9,890 nucleotides of DNA from URNF01 sp045649855 (GTDB taxonomy: Bacteria; Bacillota; Clostridia; Oscillospirales; Acutalibacteraceae). Location: positions 1 to 9,890 of the forward strand of contig JAZRQN010000058.1 of assembly GCA_045649855.1 (NCBI GenBank), read 5' to 3'. This document shows positions 5,874-9,890 of this stretch, piece by piece. Within the stretch, counting starts at the first letter, position 1, and each line of letters starts with the position of its first letter. The position numbers and the translations under genes are program-made. The notes beneath the pieces were generated by a model. That model was not told where the DNA came from. It ran no database searches and saw nothing but the letters and a program-made list of their open reading frames with translations.

Positions 5874-7592
5874 TTAAGGTTTCACATAATAGATCGGGTT
5901 GACACGTTGACCGTTTTTGCGCACCTCGAAATGCAGGTGCGGACCGGTGGAATAACCGGTGCTGCCCACGCGGCCGATCATCTGACCGCGGGTAACTTTC
6001 TGACCGGTAACCACGTTGAGTGCACTGCAGTGTGCGTACCAGGTCTGCAGGCCGCTGGAGTGCTGGATGATGACGAGATAACCGTAACCGCCCGTGTTCC
6101 AGCCTGCAGAGATGACCGTGCCACCGTCTGCAGCGACGATCGGTTTACCGTTGATGCCGGGGCCGTTGATGTCGAGCGCGTAGTGGCCGCTTCTCCAACC
6201 GCGGGACATGCTGTGGCAAGAGGGGACGGGCCACGTCATATTGCCGGTGGTCTTACCGTCGCCCTGGGTAACTTCGTTGCCGTTTGCATACACGGGCTTG
6301 GTACCCACGATCACGATTTTGGAGACGGGATGCTTGGTAATGTCGATGGACAGAATCTTGCGGCTGTCCTCCACACCGTCCACCAACGTGATTTCGGCGG
6401 TAACCGTCTGACTGCCTTCTTCACCTTTTTGTTTCACCTTTTCATAGGTGGTGTATTTGGTGTTATCCTTTTCCTTTTCGATCGCATAATCGATGGTTTC
6501 GGTATACTGCACGGTACGCACGACCTTGACGCGTAAGAACGGTTGCGGACGTTGCACCGTGAGCACCTGACCTTCGCGGATGATATCGTTTTTCACCTGC
6601 GGATTCATGGCGCGCAGATCGGACAGGGACATATCCAGTTTACGGGCGATGATGCCCATCACGTCGCCGTCCTGCACGGTGTATTCTTTTTTCACCACCG
6701 CTTCTGCGGTGAGACGTTCTTTCATTTGTTCGGCGGACATCACCGTTTGGGTCAGGAACATACCGTCGGTAATCTGCACGTTTTGCATAAATTCGGCACG
6801 TTCATTTTCTTCGCCGCTCAAATACGGTTTTTTGATGTCGTCCAGCACCGCTTCCAGTTCCGCGCGGGTCGCCATCGAACCGATGAACACGTTGTCCACG
6901 TACAAACCGCTTCCCTCGGAGATCGCATCTCCCTTGGTGCGCAGAATAGCGTCGCACATAGCGGCGGTGTCGATCATACTGTTTTCGTGGGTAACCACCA
7001 ACTGCATACCTGCAGTGCCGTCCAGCGAAAATTCGCCGTCCTCGCTGTACACACGGGCTTGCGCCATGCTGATCGCTTCGTGGTATACGCGTTCATCCAG
7101 AATGGTGCCGACGTGCACGCCGTCATATTCCACCTGAATACCGAACGTGGTGTTGTTCCAGTGGTCCAGCGTATGCACCAGTCCGATGACAGCGATAATC
7201 GGCGCTATCACCCGACAGATACGGCCGAGCACGAACGGATACCGTCTTCCCACGCCGAACAAGCAAGCAAACCATTCGCCGACAGCGCGAAGCGGCTGTT
7301 TTATAAACGGGGTGCGACGTTTCGCAAATTCTTCGCGGAACACCGTGCCGACCCCTTTGAATTTATCCAACAATTCGAGCAGTTTTCCCCAGATGTTATG
7401 GTGGAAGAAATGGCCCATCCAACCGAACATGGGGCGCAACTCGCGGCGCAGATAACGGCGCACGCGGTGCAGGGCGGTCAGCGTATACATACCGAACGCA
7501 TATTCAAATTTATAGATGCTGTAACCGACGTGGCGAACGGTGTCGCTGATATCCTGCATGATCAAACGAAGCAGGGATGGCTCTTTTTGCAT
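5874..7592 (-). CDS. Membrane-anchored M23 peptidase with LysM and G5 domains
   Basis: A 572-residue peptidoglycan-hydrolase-type protein. Residues 1-118 are basic and tryptophan/phenylalanine-rich, predicted cytoplasmic or membrane-surface. One membrane span lies around 119-140 (ICRVIAPIIAVIGLVHTL), and the rest is predicted outside. A LysM domain at about 303-347 (EYTVQDGDVMGIIARKLDMS) should bind glycan. A G5 domain follows at about 354-432. The C-terminal M23 (LytM) domain at about 450-572 has all zinc and catalytic residues: H470 and D474 in SGHYALD, H521 in WYAHCS, and H552 and H554 in PHLHFEV. It is therefore likely an active endopeptidase cutting peptide cross-links, rather than a degenerate regulator. 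AAAGGAG lies 7 nt before the ATG. It has its own promoter and terminator, so it is probably monocistronic. The physiological role (growth, division or sporulation) cannot be told. Confidence 0.93.
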   Translation of the reverse strand: MQKEPSLLRLIMQDISDTVRHVGYSIYKFEYAFGMYTLTALHRVRRYLRRELRPMFGWMGHFFHHNIWGKLLELLDKFKGVGTVFREEFAKRRTPFIKQPLRAVGEWFACLFGVGRRYPFVLGRICRVIAPIIAVIGLVHTLDHWNNTTFGIQVEYDGVHVGTILDERVYHEAISMAQARVYSEDGEFSLDGTAGMQLVVTHENSMIDTAAMCDAILRTKGDAISEGSGLYVDNVFIGSMATRAELEAVLDDIKKPYLSGEENERAEFMQNVQITDGMFLTQTVMSAEQMKERLTAEAVVKKEYTVQDGDVMGIIARKLDMSLSDLRAMNPQVKNDIIREGQVLTVQRPQPFLRVKVVRTVQYTETIDYAIEKEKDNTKYTTYEKVKQKGEEGSQTVTAEITLVDGVEDSRKILSIDITKHPVSKIVIVGTKPVYANGNEVTQGDGKTTGNMTWPVPSCHSMSRGWRSGHYALDINGPGINGKPIVAADGGTVISAGWNTGGYGYLVIIQHSSGLQTWYAHCSALNVVTGQKVTRGQMIGRVGSTGYSTGPHLHFEVRKNGQRVNPIYYVKP

Positions 7593-7641
7593 ACGCTGTC
7601 TCCTTTCTCGAATTTATCAATCGATTGGTTTCCATCGAGTC

Positions 7642-7670
7642 ATTATACACTTTTTTACGCCAAAAGGCAA
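7642..7670 (-). promoter_or_regulatory. Sigma-A-type promoter of the M23 peptidase gene
   Basis: On the minus strand TTGCCT (7665-7670) and a perfect TATAAT (7642-7647) are separated by 17 bp, about 50 bp before the ATG. This is the best-matching promoter in the window. The short leader contains the palindrome AATCGATT and nothing else notable. Confidence 0.75.
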
Positions 7671-7723
7671 GAAAAGCGGCAAATTTCGTTACGGTTGCAC
7701 AAAACCGTTCCCAAAAAACCGTC

Positions 7724-7767
7724 AAAAAAGCACCGCCGCCAACGACATATTGTGGTTGACGGCGGTG
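7724..7767 (-). terminator. Rho-independent terminator after the BMP lipoprotein gene
   Basis: On the minus strand CACCGCCGTCAAC (7755-7767) pairs with GTTGGCGGCGGTG (7731-7743). This is a 13-bp stem with one G-T wobble and an 11-nt loop, followed by six T residues (plus-strand A run 7724-7729). It lies about 33 bp after the TAA stop at 7800, and ahead of the promoter for the M23 peptidase gene. Confidence 0.92.
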
Positions 7768-7799
7768 AAATTGTATAGACTATCCAATATTTTTGTGCA

Positions 7800-8960
7800 T
7801 TATGCGACGGTGATACCTGCGATCAACCAGGTCATACCGAACAAGACGGCGCCGGTGGGTGTACCTGCACCTGCGGCGATTTTTTCAGCACCTGCGGCAT
7901 CTTTGAGAGCGGTGGGGGTGGCGGTCAGTTCGCCCAATTCCCAATGCAACGTCTGTCCCGAGAACGGATCGAATTTTCCGCTCATCATTTGGCGCCTGAC
8001 CGCATCGGGTAACACCTCGATATCCCCCTCGGGTTCGCGTTCGCCGAAAAAGCCGGTGTAGGTTTGCATAAACCCGTCTGCCATGCCGAGGTAGCGGTTG
8101 TTGTAATAAGGCGTTTCCGCCGCCAACACGCATTGCAGGGTATCGGCAAACAAATTGATCAGATACGGCGATGCGCTGTATGCGGCGAAGTTGTCTTTCT
8201 GCGCCTGCGTGGTATACAGCGTGAGGGGGATCATACCGTTCATCTGCACCAGTTCAGCTGTGGTGGATATAGCGTTGGATACCAGCGCCGCATCGCACCC
8301 TGCGGTTTTCAGTTTTTCCACTGCCGCGGCTTCGTCCGCCTGCGTTGCCGCCGCAACCACCGTCAGAGTGGCATCGGGGTTTTGCAGTTGTGCGCCCAGC
8401 AAGAACGCGTTGGCGATCTGGCAGGTTTCGGCGTTGGTCGTATCGGCGGAGGCGATCAATCCCAATTTACCGCTTTCACTGCGGAAGGCGGCGACGATGC
8501 CGCACAGATAAGCACCCTCATACATTTTCAGGCGCACCGCAAAATAGTTGGGGATGGAACTGACAGGCGTGCCAAGCCCCACGAAGGTAACACGGGGATG
8601 TGCTTGTGCTTTGGTCTGCATCGCTTGCGCGTACCCCTCGGAAGTGCCGAAAATCACCGCACAACCTTCCTGTATACACGCTTCAATCGCTTCTTGTGCG
8701 AGGGCGCTGTTGGCGGTGGAGACGGAATGGCGCACCACCAGAGCGGTTTCTTCAACGCCCATATATCCCAGCGCTTCATTCAACTGTGCGGTGTAAGCCG
8801 CCGCCTCGGAATAGGGGTCGGCAGGGTCGGACGTGCAGATAATACCCACTTTCAAAGTCTCTTCATTTGTTTCGACAGGGGTGGGGTCGGGCTGTTGACG
8901 GCAAGCTGCCATCGATAAGCACAATATGATACAAAGCAAAAACGCAACCAAACGTTTCAT
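7800..8960 (-). CDS. BMP/PnrA-family substrate-binding lipoprotein
   Basis: A 386-residue lipoprotein. The N-terminus MKRLVAFLLCIILCLSMAAC is a lipoprotein signal peptide with cleavage before C20; Met at -3 of the lipobox is slightly unusual. After a proline-rich linker, a periplasmic-binding fold starts at LKVGII (36-41). Family features of BMP (Med/PnrA-like) proteins are visible: YFAVRLKMYEGAYLCGIVAA (139-158), KLGLIAS (165-171), ANAFLLGAQLQNPDATLTVV (183-202), FDPFSG (330-335) and the C-terminal GMTWLIAGI (375-383). Characterised members bind nucleosides for ABC import. No permease or ATPase gene is adjacent, so it either feeds a remote transporter or acts as a sensor. AAAGGAGG lies 7 nt before the ATG. 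Its own promoter and terminator flank it. The family call is good; the ligand is unknown. Confidence 0.87.
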   Translation of the reverse strand: MKRLVAFLLCIILCLSMAACRQQPDPTPVETNEETLKVGIICTSDPADPYSEAAAYTAQLNEALGYMGVEETALVVRHSVSTANSALAQEAIEACIQEGCAVIFGTSEGYAQAMQTKAQAHPRVTFVGLGTPVSSIPNYFAVRLKMYEGAYLCGIVAAFRSESGKLGLIASADTTNAETCQIANAFLLGAQLQNPDATLTVVAAATQADEAAAVEKLKTAGCDAALVSNAISTTAELVQMNGMIPLTLYTTQAQKDNFAAYSASPYLINLFADTLQCVLAAETPYYNNRYLGMADGFMQTYTGFFGEREPEGDIEVLPDAVRRQMMSGKFDPFSGQTLHWELGELTATPTALKDAAGAEKIAAGAGTPTGAVLFGMTWLIAGITVA

Positions 8961-8989
8961 ACGGTATCCTCCTTTGACATTCTGATAAA

Positions 8990-9018
8990 ATCATATCCCA
9001 AACCGTGTGAAAACGCAA
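8990..9018 (-). promoter_or_regulatory. Promoter of the BMP lipoprotein gene
   Basis: On the minus strand TTGCGT (9013-9018) and TATGAT (8990-8995) are separated by 17 bp, with the -10 ending about 29 bp before the ATG at 8960. The -10 matches five of six consensus bases; the -35 is weak (three of six). Confidence 0.5.
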
Positions 9019-9045
9019 CCTTTTTTTGAAAAATGCACAAAGCCG

Positions 9046-9075
9046 TTGCAAGGCGTGCGGTTTATATGGTATACT
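9046..9075 (+). promoter_or_regulatory. Promoter of the DUF951-prfA unit
   Basis: TTGCAA (9046-9051) and TATACT (9070-9075) are separated by 18 bp, with each hexamer matching five of six consensus bases. The -10 ends 31 bp before the ATG at 9107. It is divergent from, and does not overlap, the lipoprotein promoter. Confidence 0.65.
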
Positions 9076-9106
9076 GTAATATATATTGTCATCGGGAGGG
9101 AATATC

Positions 9107-9286
9107 ATGGACATTCTGGTGGGCGACCTGCTCGAAATGAAGAAAAACCATCCGTGCGGTGCGAAAACCTTTGAAGTGTTGCGCATCGGCATGGATTTCC
9201 GTCTGCGTTGTACGGGGTGCGGCCATGAATTTTTGGCGCCCCGACACAAAATTGAGAAAAACGTGAAAAACGTACAGCGGTTGTAG
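9107..9286 (+). CDS. DUF951 family small protein (YyzM-like)
   Basis: A 59-residue protein of the DUF951 family, called YyzM in Bacillus subtilis. The family hallmark is seen at the N-terminus, MDILVGDLLEMKKNHPCG (1-18), followed by FEVLRIGMDFRLRCTGCGHE (22-41) and a basic tail. Cysteines C17, C35 and C38 with H40 could bind one zinc ion; this is inferred from their spacing. The function is unknown, although the family is widespread in Firmicutes and often lies near parAB. I chose the ATG at 9107 because GGGAGGG ends 6 nt upstream. A TTG at 9086 would extend the frame by seven residues but would place the ribosome site inside the gene. It is followed 44 bp later by prfA and shares its promoter. 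Confidence 0.92.
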   Translation: MDILVGDLLEMKKNHPCGAKTFEVLRIGMDFRLRCTGCGHEFLAPRHKIEKNVKNVQRL

Positions 9287-9292
9287 ACGCGA

Positions 9293-9320
9293 CTTGTATC
9301 ATTCCGAACGAATATACAAG
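9293..9320 (+). promoter_or_regulatory. Hairpin overlapping the prfA Shine-Dalgarno sequence
   Basis: CTTGTATCATTC (9293-9304) pairs with GAATATACAAG (9310-9320). This makes an 11-bp stem with one bulged C and a 5-nt loop CGAAC. The last three stem bases, AAG, are the first half of the AAGGAG ribosome site at 9318-9323. No T run follows, so it is not a terminator. A role in limiting prfA translation is inference. Confidence 0.45.
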
Positions 9321-9323
9321 GAG
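9318..9323 (+). promoter_or_regulatory. prfA: Ribosome binding site deciding the prfA start
   Basis: AAGGAG lies 7 nt before the ATG at 9331 but only 1 nt before the in-frame ATG at 9325. The later ATG is therefore the likely start. Confidence 0.8.
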
Positions 9324-9330
9324 TATGGCT

Positions 9331-9890
9331 ATGGCTTTGCAACTGCATGAAATAGAAAATCGATTTGAAGAGATCCAGCAACGGTTGTGCGATCCTTCGA
9401 TCATCAACGACACCGCCAAATACCAGGCGTTGCTCAAGGAATCCGCCTCACTGCAACCGTTGGTGGATGCGGTGCACGCGTTGAAAGCGGCACAAACGTC
9501 GCTGGAAGAAGCGGAACTGCTGTTGTCCGATGCGGAGATTGACGGCGAACTCAAAGAACTGGCAAAAGAAGAATACGCGCTTGCCAAAGCGGAGATTGAA
9601 CAGCTCACCCAACAGATCAAGGTGCTGTTGTTACCGAAAGACCCGTTGGACGAACGGGACATCATCGTGGAGATCCGCGCAGGCGCAGGCGGCGAAGAAT
9701 CGGCGCTGTTTGCAGGCTCGCTGTACCGTATGTACAGTATGTTTGCGGAGAAACAGGGTTTCTCCACCGAAGTGATGAATGCAAACGAAACCGACTTGGG
9801 CGGCTACAAAGAAGTGTCCTTTTCGGTAAGCGGTATGGGTGCGTACAGCCGTTTCAAATTCGAGAGCGGCGTGCACCGCGTACAGCGTGT
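9331..9890 (+). CDS. prfA: Peptide chain release factor 1 (3' end outside window)
   Basis: The first 186 residues of RF1, which reads UAA and UAG stop codons and triggers peptidyl-tRNA hydrolysis. The N-terminal helical domain starts MALQLHEIENRFEEIQQRL. The family core VEIRAGAGGEESALFAGSLY (112-131) separates RF1 from RF2, which carries AGAGGTEA at this place. FESGVHRVQRV (176-186) is the start of the conserved segment leading to the codon-recognition domain. The PxT and GGQ motifs lie beyond the right edge. RF1 is usually about 355-360 residues, so roughly half is present. It is second in a unit with the DUF951 gene. A hairpin overlaps its ribosome site. In many bacteria prmC, the GGQ methyltransferase gene, follows, but this cannot be seen here. 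Confidence 0.96.
   Translation, partial: MALQLHEIENRFEEIQQRLCDPSIINDTAKYQALLKESASLQPLVDAVHALKAAQTSLEEAELLLSDAEIDGELKELAKEEYALAKAEIEQLTQQIKVLLLPKDPLDERDIIVEIRAGAGGEESALFAGSLYRMYSMFAEKQGFSTEVMNANETDLGGYKEVSFSVSGMGAYSRFKFESGVHRVQR

Noticed and set aside
6543..7778. Long plus-strand open frame of 411 codons
   Set aside because: It lies mostly opposite the M23 peptidase, is histidine-rich as antisense shadows often are, and runs through the peptidase promoter and a terminator arm.
8064..8918. Plus-strand open frame of 284 codons
   Set aside because: It is antisense to the BMP lipoprotein gene, which has a clear signal peptide, family motifs, ribosome site and terminator.
9105..9767. Minus-strand open frame of 220 codons
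   Set aside because: It lies opposite the DUF951 gene and prfA, is serine-rich low-complexity, and has no ribosome site.

Overview
The window looks like a chromosomal segment of a Gram-positive anaerobe of the Firmicutes. It is most likely a Clostridia member of the Oscillospiraceae/Ruminococcaceae kind. This is inferred from strong AAGGAG-type ribosome binding sites, intermediate GC content, ParA/ParB (Soj/Spo0J) genes, a DUF951 (YyzM-like) protein, a QueT-type ECF transporter subunit and a bacterial acyl-ACP thioesterase. No species is claimed. I see no insertion sequence, prophage, CRISPR array, rRNA or tRNA.

Minus-strand block, positions 1-5748: read in transcription order (right to left) this is parA, parB, serS, an acyl-ACP thioesterase, an uncharacterised protein with a nuclease-like core and a winged-helix-like tail, queT, and metF (cut by the window edge). 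Gaps are 4-36 bp, with one 17-bp overlap and one 88-bp gap before queT, so it reads as one operon. A sigma-A-type promoter lies at 5788-5816 upstream of parA. The genes combine chromosome partitioning, serine-tRNA charging, fatty-acid release, queuosine-precursor uptake and one-carbon metabolism. The long gap before queT holds two strong hairpins and is a candidate regulatory leader.

Cell-wall and transport block, 5840-9018: a membrane-anchored M23 peptidase with LysM and G5 domains (5874-7592, minus) has its own promoter (7642-7670) and a rho-independent terminator (5840-5870). Upstream of it, a BMP/PnrA-type lipoprotein (7800-8960, minus) has its own promoter and terminator. Each appears to be a monocistronic unit.

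Plus-strand block, 9046-9890: this unit is divergent from the lipoprotein gene. A promoter drives a 59-residue DUF951 protein and then prfA (peptide chain release factor 1, cut by the right edge). A hairpin in their intergenic gap overlaps the prfA Shine-Dalgarno sequence.

Most of the window is ordinary housekeeping DNA. The items most worth a second look are the structured queT leader, the unknown PD-(D/E)XK-like protein, and the prfA leader hairpin. I did not find a clearly new multi-gene system.
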